This document shows, piece by piece, positions 1 through 6,136 of a stretch of DNA of 6,421 bases; positions within the stretch are counted from its first letter, which is position 1, and each line of letters opens with the position of its first letter. The DNA lies in the NCBI GenBank assembly GCA_003133205.1, contig PKWK01000274.1, forward strand, positions 1-6,421, read 5' to 3'. The stretch comes from Granulicella sp. GTDB lineage: Bacteria; Acidobacteriota; Terriglobia; Terriglobales; Acidobacteriaceae. The position numbers and the translations under genes were made by a program. Under the pieces are notes generated by a model that had not been told where the DNA came from, searched no databases, and saw nothing but the letters and a program-made list of their open reading frames with translations.

Positions 1-43
1 AGTTTTTCAACAAACTCCTAGACTGCTTGTATATGTCCTCTAA
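1..43. other. Short junction sequence before a gene remnant
   Basis: The first 43 bases hold no gene. An in-frame TAA at 41-43 closes the reading frame of the remnant that follows, so the remnant's upstream part is missing. The AT-rich opening (AGTTTTTCAACAAACTCCTA) resembles sequence often seen just outside transposase genes, so an insertion-sequence edge is possible. This is an impression only; no terminal repeat can be paired inside the window. Confidence 0.2.
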
Positions 44-223
44 TACCTCGAAGACCACGCCCCGGCGATCTATGAAAATGTCAGCCGCAATGGGCTCATT
101 TTTGACTCCGTGACTCACGATACCTGGAAGACGGGCATCAACTTCACCGCGTCGAACGGCAAGCTCGACAAACTTGAAGTTTTTCCCAGGTCGTTGGCAG
201 GTTGTGCTGGCAGAAGTCGATGA
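44..223 (+). pseudogene. C-terminal remnant of an unrecognised gene
   Basis: An open frame of 59 codons ends at TGA 221-223. It has no ATG, GTG or TTG near its beginning and is closed upstream by TAA at 41-43. The peptide has protein-like composition (for example IYENVSRNGLIFDSVTHDTW, then TASNGKLDKLEVFPR), with alternating hydrophobic and polar residues as in a beta-sandwich. The last ten residues, rich in Ser, Gly and Arg, may lie beyond the original reading frame. I do not recognise the family. It sits just before the arabinanase gene in the same direction, so it could be the tail of a neighbouring carbohydrate-related gene cut off by rearrangement, but that is inference. It could also be a chance open frame. 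Confidence 0.35.
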
Positions 224-308
224 GATTTTTCTTACGCATATTTCATTCTTCCCATCGCATTACTGCGCGTTGTCCATTCATGGAAATCCTCTGGAGCACT
301 CAAAACAA

Positions 309-316
309 AAGGCGAG
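309..316 (+). promoter_or_regulatory. Ribosome binding site of the GH43 gene
   Basis: The purine-rich AAGGCGAG lies 5 bases before ATG 322 and supports that start. The open frame extends back to TTG 202, but that start has no Shine-Dalgarno sequence and would put about 40 extra residues before the signal peptide. A second candidate ATG at 355, preceded by GAAAGAG, is also possible and would give a shorter n-region. Confidence 0.5.
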
Positions 317-321
317 AAGAG

Positions 322-2073
322 ATGTTGGCAAGACACAAATTTGAAAGAGTAACGATGCCCGAGCGCCGTATCTGGCTGGGACTTGCGCTTTCTGCGGTTG
401 CGATGCTGGCCGGATGTGCAAGCGGTGGCTCTGGCGGCGGTGGAACCACCACAACAACGACCACATCAACAGGGCCCGACATGGGCACGATGGTCAATGT
501 GAACGATTCTGTGTACGACAGCAACCAGTACCAGATCAAAAAATCCGCTAGCGGCTTGGTGCTGGGCATCAGCGGGCAGAGCCAGACGGCTGGAACCAGC
601 GTGGTGCAGGAGAGCAATACCAACTCGACCGACTCGATGTGGCACTTCATGCAGCAGGTGGACCTGGCTGGAGACTACCGGGCCAACATCGAGAACATGT
701 TGACGCACCAGGTGATTGGCCTTTCAAGTGTCTCGCCGGCCGGCGGACTGGTGCCCTCCGCAGCACTGAATTCCGGCGCACAGGCGCTGCAATACAGCAA
801 CACAGGCAACGACGACCAGAACTGGGTGCTATATCAACTGACGGACGGAAATTTTCTGATCAAGAACCACGCCAGCGGCCTCTACCTACAGGATGATAGT
901 TCGAACACGACCTCGTCGGCCACCATCGATCAGGGTGCGCGTGCTACCACCGGCACCGGCTGCACCTGCCAGGAGTGGACCTTGACCTCGACGGGCACCA
1001 CACCGTATATGGCTCCGCTGACGGTCCAGGGCACGGGCATCTACGTTCACGATCCCAACATGGTCCAGGATCCGGTCTCCCATGCCTACTGGCTCTATGG
1101 GACGCACCAGACGATAGCCTATTCAACCGATCTTTCGACGTTCACCTACACCACTGGTACCACCCCCTACGGAGCCTGCGCGAGCACGCAAGCAACCGAT
1201 GACTGGCTCACGGAGGACGGTCGCTGCGCCGACATCGGTCCCGACTTCGCATCGTGGACGGGACTGCAAACACCAGCGTCGGATAATAATGGAGGGAACA
1301 CAGATACCTGGGCGCCCAATGTGATGTACGCGAACGGCACCTACTATCAGTACTACGCGATTCCCGTCGAGCCGGATACGGTGGGGGGTGAAGCGATCAT
1401 CGGACTGGCCACCAGCACCAGTGCCTCGGGACCGTGGACCGACAAGGGCTGGATCATCTCGTCGTGGAGCAACACCACCAACACCCCGCTGAGCGGCTTC
1501 GGATTTACCGCAGGCACCACGTACAACGCCATTGATCCGGCTTCATTCATCGACGCCAACGGGGACTGGTGGCTGGTCTTCGGCTCCTGGCTCGACGGTA
1601 CGCATATCGTCCAGCTCGATCCCAGCACCGGGCTTCGCCTGTCCTCGAACAGCACGATCTATAACATTGCCTACCGCTGGTGGGGTGAGGAAGGCCCGTT
1701 CATCTATCCCCACGTCGTCAACGGCACGCAGTATTATTACTACTTCGCGCCAGTCAACGCCTGCTGCAGCGCGACCAGCGCGTACCGGATTCTTTATGGG
1801 CGCTCGACCAGCCCGACGGGACCGTATGTGGATCGCGGCGGCGTACCTCTGTACACCAGCACGGGGGGTGGGGGCGGCACGATCCTGCTGAGTTCGCACG
1901 GCCATATTGTCGGGCCGGGTGGACAGAGCGTCTTTACTGACACCGGCACAGACGGCAGCAAGTCCCTACCCACGCTCGTCTACCACTACTACGACGGCAA
2001 CAACAATGGAACACCCACGTTGGGCGTCAACCGGATCGCCTTCACCTCCGACGGGTGGCCGTACGTGGAATAA
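322..2073 (+). CDS. GH43 endo-1,5-alpha-L-arabinanase lipoprotein with ricin-type beta-trefoil
   Basis: A 583-residue protein, predicted to hydrolyse alpha-1,5-linked arabinan outside the cytoplasm. Residues 12-32 form a lipoprotein signal (MPERRIW, hydrophobic stretch, lipobox LAGC with Cys32), followed by a Gly-rich and seven-Thr linker. Residues about 68-222 contain three beta-trefoil-like repeats. Repeats one and three carry a SGLxL motif, and all three end near a Trp (W107, W168, W219), as in ricin/CBM13-type sugar-binding domains. Residues about 230-583 are a five-bladed GH43 domain: YVHDPNM with putative base Asp244, DTWAPNV, NAIDPASF with putative pKa-modulating Asp405, EEGPFIY with putative acid Glu457, HIVGPGGQSV, and a C-terminal HYYDGNNNGTP...DGWPYV typical of arabinanases. 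The GPGGQ motif replaces the GPGHN seen in some relatives. Start 322 was chosen for its ribosome site; 355 is the alternative. The family is clear; endo activity on arabinan, rather than exo activity or another arabinoside, is inferred. No operon partner is visible in the window. Confidence 0.88.
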   Translation: MLARHKFERVTMPERRIWLGLALSAVAMLAGCASGGSGGGGTTTTTTTSTGPDMGTMVNVNDSVYDSNQYQIKKSASGLVLGISGQSQTAGTSVVQESNTNSTDSMWHFMQQVDLAGDYRANIENMLTHQVIGLSSVSPAGGLVPSAALNSGAQALQYSNTGNDDQNWVLYQLTDGNFLIKNHASGLYLQDDSSNTTSSATIDQGARATTGTGCTCQEWTLTSTGTTPYMAPLTVQGTGIYVHDPNMVQDPVSHAYWLYGTHQTIAYSTDLSTFTYTTGTTPYGACASTQATDDWLTEDGRCADIGPDFASWTGLQTPASDNNGGNTDTWAPNVMYANGTYYQYYAIPVEPDTVGGEAIIGLATSTSASGPWTDKGWIISSWSNTTNTPLSGFGFTAGTTYNAIDPASFIDANGDWWLVFGSWLDGTHIVQLDPSTGLRLSSNSTIYNIAYRWWGEEGPFIYPHVVNGTQYYYYFAPVNACCSATSAYRILYGRSTSPTGPYVDRGGVPLYTSTGGGGGTILLSSHGHIVGPGGQSVFTDTGTDGSKSLPTLVYHYYDGNNNGTPTLGVNRIAFTSDGWPYVE

Positions 2074-2236
2074 ACTGAACCCAACTCGATAACCCTCATG
2101 GGATGCCCACAATGACACCCCATCAGCAATTCATCGGGTAAGGCAGAATAGGGTCCTTCGCCAAACAGCTACAGATGAGTCCCGTATTTCTGATCCGGTT
2201 GAAATGCTAGTCTTCGGCAAACTCTGAAAGGGGATT
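2074..2236. other. Intergenic region after the GH43 gene
   Basis: No coding sequence is visible. An imperfect hairpin, ATGGGATG at 2098-2105 against CACCCCAT at 2116-2123 (8 bp with one mismatch, 10-base loop), follows the stop codon by 25 bases. No T-run follows it, so it is only a weak terminator candidate. The rest shows no recognisable signal. Confidence 0.3.
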
Positions 2237-2500
2237 TTGCTAAAGCTTGCTGGGCCCGCAGCCACGACGCTTGCAGTAGCACATGCGGCACACCCGGGAC
2301 TCGGACTGCTGGCGTTGCTTGGGGTGGCCTTCGGTGGCGCGCAGGGCAAAGACAACGACAAGGATAAATCCGGGAAGCCGGAGAAGGAGACAAAGGATCA
2401 GGAGAAAGAAGATCTGTGGCTGAAAGCGGCGGAGAGCGAAACGCCACCGAAGGAGATTCAGGGGCTTCGCTGCACGTCTCGCGCGGCGCCGGCACTTTTC
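2237..2500 (+). pseudogene. Truncated hypothetical ORF with one hydrophobic segment
   Basis: A frame opens right after TGA 2225-2227 and could start at TTG 2237. A purine-rich AAAGGGGA lies in front, but only about 3 bases away, which is closer than normal. The product would have a hydrophobic stretch of about 25 residues (GLGLLALLGVAFGG) and then a strongly charged Lys/Glu/Asp tail (KDNDKDKSGKPEKETKDQEK). That pattern would suit a small exported or single-pass membrane protein. The frame continues to 2641, but beyond about 2560 it only overlaps the transposase gene out of frame, so the natural end seems lost at the junction with the insertion sequence. I do not recognise the protein, and it may not be a gene at all. 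Confidence 0.3.
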
Positions 2501-2567
2501 AATCTTCGCCTGTATCCGCCTCGGTCTCCGCTTCTGCTTCCGCCGCGTCGAGAATCGCGATGTCAGC

Positions 2568-3458
2568 AAGGTCGAGTTTCGGCTGAGCGAACGCACGGCC
2601 TGCAAGCTGCTGGGCGTGGAGCGGTCGAGCTACCGGTATGAGCCTCGGCCGGACCGCAACGTCGCACTGCGCGAGGAGTTGGTGAAGCTGGCGCGGCAGA
2701 AGCCTCGCTACGGCTATCGGCGGCTGCATGTGCTGCTGGAACGGCGCGGCCACGAGGTGAACGTGAAGCGTGTCTACCGGCTGTACGCGGAGGAGGGTCT
2801 GGCGGTGCGGCGCAGGAAGCGCAAGCGGCTGGTGCGGGATCGAGCGCTGGAGCCGCGTCTGATCCGGCCGAACCAGGAGTGGGCGATGGACTTCATCGTC
2901 GACGGCCTGGCAACCGGGCGCATGGTGCGCATCCTCAGCGTGGTCGATGCCTACACGCGCGAGTGTCTGGCGCTGGAAGCAGACACCAGCCTGGGCTCGG
3001 GACGCGTGATCAGGGTGCTGGAGCAGCTGATCGGAGAACGTGGCCGGCCGGAGAACCTGCGCTCGGACAACGGCCCGGAGTTCACCTCGCGGCGCATGCT
3101 GGGCTGGGCCGAGGACTGGAAGGTCGGGCTGGTGCATATCCAGCCCGGCAGGCCGATGCAGAATGGGCACGTCGAGAGCTTCCACGGAAGGCTGCGCGAC
3201 GAGTGCCTCAACGCAAGCTGGTTCAGAACGTTGAATGATGTACGAAGTACCCTGGCAAGCTGGCGGCGCGAATACAACTGCGAGCGTCCGCACAGCTCGC
3301 TCGACTACAGAACGCCGGAGGAGTTCCGGCAGAAGGCAGGCTATGCAGATGTGGAAAGCAACGAACGCTTCCCACATCCGCACAGCCTCGACTACGACGG
3401 CTGCGAGATAATCTCAAAGCAAAACCTAAACGGAGAAACTCCAGTTATTAGTGGATGA
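2568..3458 (+). pseudogene. IS3-family transposase OrfB, 5' part and orfA missing
   Basis: This is the catalytic half of an IS3-type transposase, which in intact elements is made as an OrfA-OrfB fusion by frameshifting. OrfB-like sequence is readable from about codon 2568 (KVEFRLSERTACKLLG). The only start-like codon in the frame is GTG 2616, inside the conserved segment; upstream to TGA 2421 there is no ATG, GTG or TTG. Counting from GTG 2616 (280 residues), a helix-turn-helix-like region (RYGYRRLHVLLERRG) is followed by the integrase core. The DDE residues are Asp92 (AMDF), Asp151 (SDNGPEF) and Glu187 (NGHVESFHG), giving the classical 35-residue D-E spacing, then the ERPHSSLDYRTPEEF motif. 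The core has no stop codon or frameshift, so the catalytic part is intact. What is missing is the DNA-binding OrfA and the normal translation start. The C-terminal tail runs almost into the terminal repeat. Confidence 0.85.
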
Positions 3459-3464
3459 GAAATC

Positions 3465-3476
3465 GGGGGCAGGTCA
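3465..3476. repeat. Putative right terminal inverted repeat of the IS3 element
   Basis: GGGGGCAGGTCA lies six bases past the OrfB stop. Its complement, TGACCTGCCCCC, has the TG-leading, C-rich form common among IS3-family ends. The assignment rests on position and form only, because the left partner is absent. Confidence 0.55.
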
Positions 3477-3760
3477 CTTCCAACTGCCGTGGTCAATATG
3501 GCCGCCGCGTCCCTGGCACCGTCTGGACCCTGTCCGATGAAGTTCATCCGTTTTGCCCCTTTACTTAACATTAGTATGGCGCTTGTAAAGCGACGATGAC
3601 GCGTTGCTACTGTTGGATGGGGCAAGGAATAGTCCAATGCGCCGATTGAGTTGGGTTTTCTAGGGTATCTGGCCGAGCCGGCCGGGGGCGCCGAGGTCTG
3701 GTCTCTCTCCTCCTCTACCCACATACGAGCCTCCTTCAAGGGGCAGCAGAACCCAGAGAG

Positions 3761-3788
3761 CAGCCCCAGGCAGCCCCAGGCAGCCCCA
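3761..3788. repeat. 10-bp tandem repeat, 2.8 copies
   Basis: The unit CAGCCCCAGG occurs twice perfectly, followed by CAGCCCCA. The 10-bp period is not a multiple of three, so the reading frame shifts through the array, which argues against the open frame covering it being a real gene. Confidence 0.9.
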
Positions 3789-4061
3789 CCCCAGAGAAGA
3801 CCGGCGAGAGAGACGGTCGGCGAGGGTAGGACCAGAGTTGGCAGACCAGCGTCCAGAACCCCTGGAAACGCCCCTGGTCCCCAGCAGTAGTTATCTAAAG
3901 TCGGCAGGTTCTCAGGATGGCTTCGGTATGGGGTGGGGTAGGGATACTGGGTTGGCGCTTTCTATCTTCCTGGTTATCAACCAATCGATGCCGGTCTGAT
4001 AGTCTTGCATTTGTCCTTATACCTGAAGAGTTTACGAGCGACCGTATCCTCGCACTGCCAG

Positions 4062-4153
4062 TGGCAGCGTTCCTGTGTATAGGGTGGCAGCATAACGTTG
4101 CACCTCATGGCAGCATATCTCTGGAATGGGTGGCAGGATTCGCCAGAACCGGC
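4062..4153. repeat. Four TGGCAG-headed repeats at exact 23-bp spacing
   Basis: TGGCAG begins at 4062, 4085, 4108 and 4131, each step exactly 23 bp. Three of the four continue as TGGCAGC, and the units at 4085 and 4108 share TGGCAGCATA. GGG precedes two of the units (4082-4084 and 4128-4130), and the third unit carries TGGAATGGG. An inverted CTGCCA (4055-4060) lies immediately before the array. Arrays of short repeats about two helical turns apart are typical of transposase-binding sites at the ends of IS21-family and Tn7-like elements, and the TGGCAG...TGGAATGGG pattern resembles IS21-family ends. No istA, istB or tns gene remains nearby. Plasmid iterons have a similar period but no replication gene is seen. 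Confidence 0.6.
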
Positions 4154-4368
4154 AAATCACTTCACGCGATTCTCAATCGGGGATTGCTAAGTCGTTTCAC
4201 GGATGCCGCCGCGTCGGAATCGTACTTTGACTCACTTGCCTCCGGTCTCACAAGACTCCTTCTGGCTGCCTGAACGGCATCAATGGGCCTGCGCAGATCG
4301 GTTCGATCAGAGATCCCGCAGCCAGTCGACGAACGTTCAAGCGGCATCGATCAAGCAAGATGCAGAAG

Positions 4369-4412
4369 AAAAAGCTGCGGAGAGCTTCTCGTTGCATCTC
4401 CACAGCTTTTTT
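4369..4412. terminator. Rho-independent terminator, possibly bidirectional
   Basis: AAAAAGCTG (4369-4377) and GGAGA (4379-4383) pair with TCTCC (4397-4401) and CAGCTTTTTT (4403-4412), with one C-A mismatch and a 13-base loop. On the minus strand the stem follows the hydrolase stop codon at once and leads into TTTTTCTTCT, so it should end that transcript. On the plus strand it ends in six T, so it could also stop transcription arriving from the gene-poor region. Confidence 0.88.
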
Positions 4413-5235
4413 AACCCTTGATGAAAGCCAGCAGGTCGGCGTTGATCGTGTCCGCTTGCGTGGTTGGCATGCCATGCGGGAAGTCCTTATAGGTCTTGAG
4501 CGTCCCGTTCTTCAGCAGCTTTGCCGACAAGGGCCCAGCATCGGCGTAGGGAACGATCTGATCGTCCTCGCTATGCATCACTAGCACTGGCACAGTGATC
4601 TTCTGGAGATCGTCGGTGAAATCGGTCTGCGAAAAGGCGACGATGCCGTCGTAATGCGCCTTCGCGCCGCCCATCATGCCCTGGCGCCACCAGTTCTGGA
4701 TAACCGCCTCGGAGGATTTCACGCCCGGTCGATTGAAGCCATAGAAAGGGCCCGCCGCGACGTCGCGATAGAACTGGGAGCGATTGGCGGCGAGCTGCGC
4801 CTGAAAACCGTCGAAAACCTCCTTGGGAAGGCCGCCCGGATTGGCCGCCGTCTTCACCATCAGCGGCGGCACAGCGCTGATAATCGCAGCCTTCGCCACG
4901 CGGCTCTCTCCATGCCTTGCCAGATAGTGCACTACCTCGCCGCCGCCGGTCGAATGGCCGACATGTATGGCGTTCTTCAGATCGAGATGAGCCGTCAATG
5001 CCGCGAGATCGTCGGCATAATGATCCATGTCATGCCCGTCACCCGTCTGGGTGGACCGTCCGTGGCCGCGCCGGTCATGGGCAATAACGCGATAACCGTG
5101 ATTGAGGAAGAACAGCATCTGCGCGTCCCAATCATCGGCCGAAAGCGGCCAGCCGTGGCTGAACACGATGGGCTGACCTTTGCCCCAGTCTTTGTAATAA
5201 ATCTGCGTACCGTCTTTCACTGTGATTGCATTCAT
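4411..5235 (-). CDS. Alpha/beta hydrolase, cofactor-free chloroperoxidase/esterase type
   Basis: A 274-residue alpha/beta-hydrolase of the group annotated as non-heme chloroperoxidase or arylesterase. Members hydrolyse esters and, with a carboxylic acid and peroxide, form peracids that can halogenate; the natural substrate is unknown. Visible elements: [14 protein letters not shown] at the start, the oxyanion-region [11 protein letters not shown] (28-37), [10 protein letters not shown] (52-61), nucleophile elbow GHSTGG with Ser95, Asp225 in HSEDDQIVP, and His254 in FPHGMP. Length and triad are as usual for the family. ATG 5235 has AAGGAGG seven bases upstream. The same reading frame continues upstream through 16 codons to a TAA and then a Tat-type signal peptide (5284-5406), so an exported ancestor is likely. 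As read here the protein is cytoplasmic. It ends directly at a terminator. The catalytic residues are intact, so the enzyme is probably functional. Confidence 0.93.
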   Translation of the reverse strand: MNAITVKDGTQIYYKDWGKGQPIVFSHGWPLSADDWDAQMLFFLNHGYRVIAHDRRGHGRSTQTGDGHDMDHYADDLAALTAHLDLKNAIHVGHSTGGGEVVHYLARHGESRVAKAAIISAVPPLMVKTAANPGGLPKEVFDGFQAQLAANRSQFYRDVAAGPFYGFNRPGVKSSEAVIQNWWRQGMMGGAKAHYDGIVAFSQTDFTDDLQKITVPVLVMHSEDDQIVPYADAGPLSAKLLKNGTLKTYKDFPHGMPTTQADTINADLLAFIKG

Positions 5236-5242
5236 CTCTCTT

Positions 5243-5249
5243 CCTCCTT
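5243..5249 (-). promoter_or_regulatory. Strong Shine-Dalgarno site of the hydrolase
   Basis: On the minus strand AAGGAGG lies seven bases before ATG 5235, an almost ideal ribosome binding site. It allows the hydrolase to be translated on its own despite the TAA that closes the signal-peptide frame upstream. Confidence 0.85.
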
Positions 5250-5263
5250 GGGCATGTGTGAAG

Positions 5264-5278
5264 GAGCCCGAAGGGCTC
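5264..5278. other. Small GC-rich hairpin between signal-peptide ORF and hydrolase
   Basis: GAGCCC (5264-5269) pairs with GGGCTC (5273-5278) around a three-base loop. It lies between the TAA of the signal-peptide ORF and the hydrolase ribosome site. No T-run follows, so it is not a typical terminator. It could influence translation or transcript stability, but it may equally reflect linker codons (PASPSG). Confidence 0.4.
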
Positions 5279-5283
5279 GCGGG

Positions 5284-5406
5284 TTAGGGTTCGAACGCCA
5301 AAGCCGAAGTTGGAACGCTCATAAGCACTACCGTAGCTGCGCTACCGAGGATAACGGCGCGTCGCGAGAGTTCTGCGGTCGCACTGTCTAAGGGTTGACT
5401 GTACAT
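5284..5406 (-). pseudogene. Orphan Tat-type signal peptide, in frame with the hydrolase
   Basis: ATG 5406 opens a 40-codon frame ending at TAA 5284-5286. The peptide is a textbook export signal: a polar n-region, twin arginine in LSRRAVI, a moderately hydrophobic core (GSAATVVLM), and an ALA cleavage motif followed by FEP and the stop. The 48 bases between this TAA and the hydrolase ATG are exactly 16 sense codons with no other stop (PASPSG then FTHAQGGRE), so one nonsense codon separates signal and enzyme. Without it the product would be about 331 residues and Tat-exported; some relatives of the hydrolase family carry such signals (recalled knowledge). No good ribosome site precedes ATG 5406, and a palindrome overlaps it. 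Alternatives are a deliberate leader ORF, or a sequencing error at the TAA. Confidence 0.6.
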
Positions 5407-5419
5407 TGACTGGCGTCAA
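5395..5419. promoter_or_regulatory. Operator-like TTGAC repeats and palindrome
   Basis: TTGAC occurs at 5395-5399 and 5406-5410 as a direct repeat 11 bp apart. The second copy forms the palindrome TTGACtggcGTCAA (5406-5419). The cluster sits at the start of the signal-peptide ORF, upstream of the hydrolase, where a repressor site would be expected. The regulator is unknown and the match is by symmetry only. Confidence 0.35.
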
Positions 5420-5580
5420 TTCGCGAGCATAGATCATTCTCGCGGCGTCTTCGGGGGGGGCTCCATCGCAGGCCTCACGAACTGAATCCATACCATGACT
5501 GCGATGACTACAAGGGCACCCTATTTCAGCCAGGGTCGCATAGATTGCCTTTCTCTCGTCTCAACTCGCGCGGGCCATAC

Positions 5581-6069
5581 CTACTTCTTTGCGCCCGTTG
5601 TCTCAAGCTTTGCAAGAGCGGCAGTGAAGGCGTTCCGGTGCTTCATCTCATCCTGGCGAATTTCTTCAAACTGCATGGCCACGGCGTGGTCGCCGGCCTT
5701 CTCTGCCTGCTCCGCAAACTCGCGATACATCGTTGTGGTCTCGTAGTTCTCACCCTTGATCGCATCTTTCAGGTTGTCTGCGTTTGAGCCGACTGTTCCC
5801 GCCAGTTTGGCCTCTGTCGCAAAGTGCTCGAACCGCTCCGTCTTGGCTGTCTGCTCCAGCAGCAACGCGAGCTTGGGGTCTCCACTCTTGCGTGCGTGCT
5901 CTGCGAACAGCAGATACTTGGCAGAGGCAAGTGCCTCACCATGCATGGCGGTTGAAAGGTTCGTCAGAGTCTGTTCGTTCAACTTTGCTTCGACTTGTGC
6001 GGCAACATGCCCAATCGTGAACGACGCCACAGCGACAGCTACTGTGGTGATTGCAATCTTGGTCTTCAT
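5581..6069 (-). CDS. Exported rubrerythrin-type diiron protein
   Basis: A 162-residue protein with an N-terminal signal (MKTK, hydrophobic core to about residue 20, then HVAAQ with likely cleavage after AA) followed by a rubrerythrin/ferritin-like four-helix domain. Candidate diiron ligands, two helices per half, are Glu45 in MHGEALA, the ERFEH cluster (78-82), Glu110 in GENYETTTMY, and Glu141/His144 in DEMKHR. The halves are internally similar (FAEHARKSGD and FAEQAEKAGD). The first half has ERFEH where classical rubrerythrins show ExxH. No C-terminal CxxC rubredoxin domain is present. Relatives reduce peroxide or bind iron; here the job would be in the periplasm, with an unknown electron donor. 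GAGG lies five bases before ATG 6069. The ferritin-like gene upstream ends 67 bases away on the same strand, so co-transcription is likely. Domain assignment is confident; periplasmic location and activity are inferred. Confidence 0.88.
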   Translation of the reverse strand: MKTKIAITTVAVAVASFTIGHVAAQVEAKLNEQTLTNLSTAMHGEALASAKYLLFAEHARKSGDPKLALLLEQTAKTERFEHFATEAKLAGTVGSNADNLKDAIKGENYETTTMYREFAEQAEKAGDHAVAMQFEEIRQDEMKHRNAFTAALAKLETTGAKK

Positions 6070-6136
6070 TCTTGCCTCATATGGACTTGGTGCGTTGAGA
6101 TATTGAACGAAATGAGTAGCCTGTGGCGATGACTAC

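Larger units (their letters stand above)
2560..3476 (+). mobile_element. 5'-truncated IS3-family insertion sequence
   Basis: The element is defined by an IS3-type OrfB transposase and, six bases after its stop codon, GGGGGCAGGTCA (3465-3476). The reverse complement of this, TGACCTGCCCCC, starts with TG as IS3-family ends do. No matching left end is visible in 2074-2560, and no orfA lies upstream in the frame expected for the usual -1 frameshift. The left boundary is therefore approximate, set where OrfB-like sequence first becomes recognisable. The copy should be immobile on its own because OrfA and the left end are missing. A short target-site duplication cannot be checked without the left flank. 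Confidence 0.7.
3477..4368. other. Gene-poor stretch with mobile-element-like repeats
   Basis: About 890 bases have no convincing gene. The open frames (up to 118 codons) lack family motifs, and the two plus-strand ones run through short repeats whose unit length is not a multiple of three. Recognisable contents are the 10-bp tandem repeat at 3761-3788, the 23-bp-spaced TGGCAG cluster at 4062-4153, and small palindromes such as GATCGgttCGATC (4296-4308). The stretch is bounded by the right end of the IS3 remnant and by the hydrolase terminator. The simplest reading is a graveyard of inserted and decayed elements. Confidence 0.5.

Noticed and set aside
202..321. Upstream extension of the GH43 ORF to TTG 202
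   Set aside because: It has a rare start codon without a ribosome site, adds about 40 residues before a normal lipoprotein signal, and overlaps the upstream remnant in another frame.
2098..2123. Terminator for the GH43 gene
   Set aside because: The stem is imperfect and no T-run follows. Noted only as a weak hairpin in the intergenic entry.
2499..3383. 294-codon open frame on the minus strand opposite the transposase
   Set aside because: The plus strand encodes an intact DDE core with all motifs. The opposite frame has no recognisable motif and is a GC-driven shadow.
3392..3739. 115-codon minus-strand open frame across the IS3 right end
   Set aside because: It runs from flanking DNA across the terminal repeat into the transposase gene, so it cannot be one ancestral gene, and it shows no known motif.
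3651..3890. 79-codon plus-strand open frame rich in Pro, Gln and Arg
   Set aside because: The 10-bp tandem repeat inside it shifts frame with each copy, the composition is low-complexity, and there is no ribosome site.
4062..4153. CRISPR array
   Set aside because: Only 6-10 bases of each 23-bp unit are conserved, far shorter than a CRISPR repeat with spacers, and no cas gene is present.
3917..4273. 118-codon plus-strand open frame
   Set aside because: It contains the 23-bp-spaced repeat cluster, whose period is not a multiple of three, and shows no domain or good ribosome site.
4654..5391. 245-codon plus-strand open frame opposite the hydrolase
   Set aside because: It is the shadow of the hydrolase, whose catalytic triad and ribosome site are clear on the minus strand.
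5517..5539. Hairpin CACCCT / AGGGT downstream of the rubrerythrin gene as a terminator
   Set aside because: The stem is only about 5 bp with a 9-base loop and no T-run on either strand.
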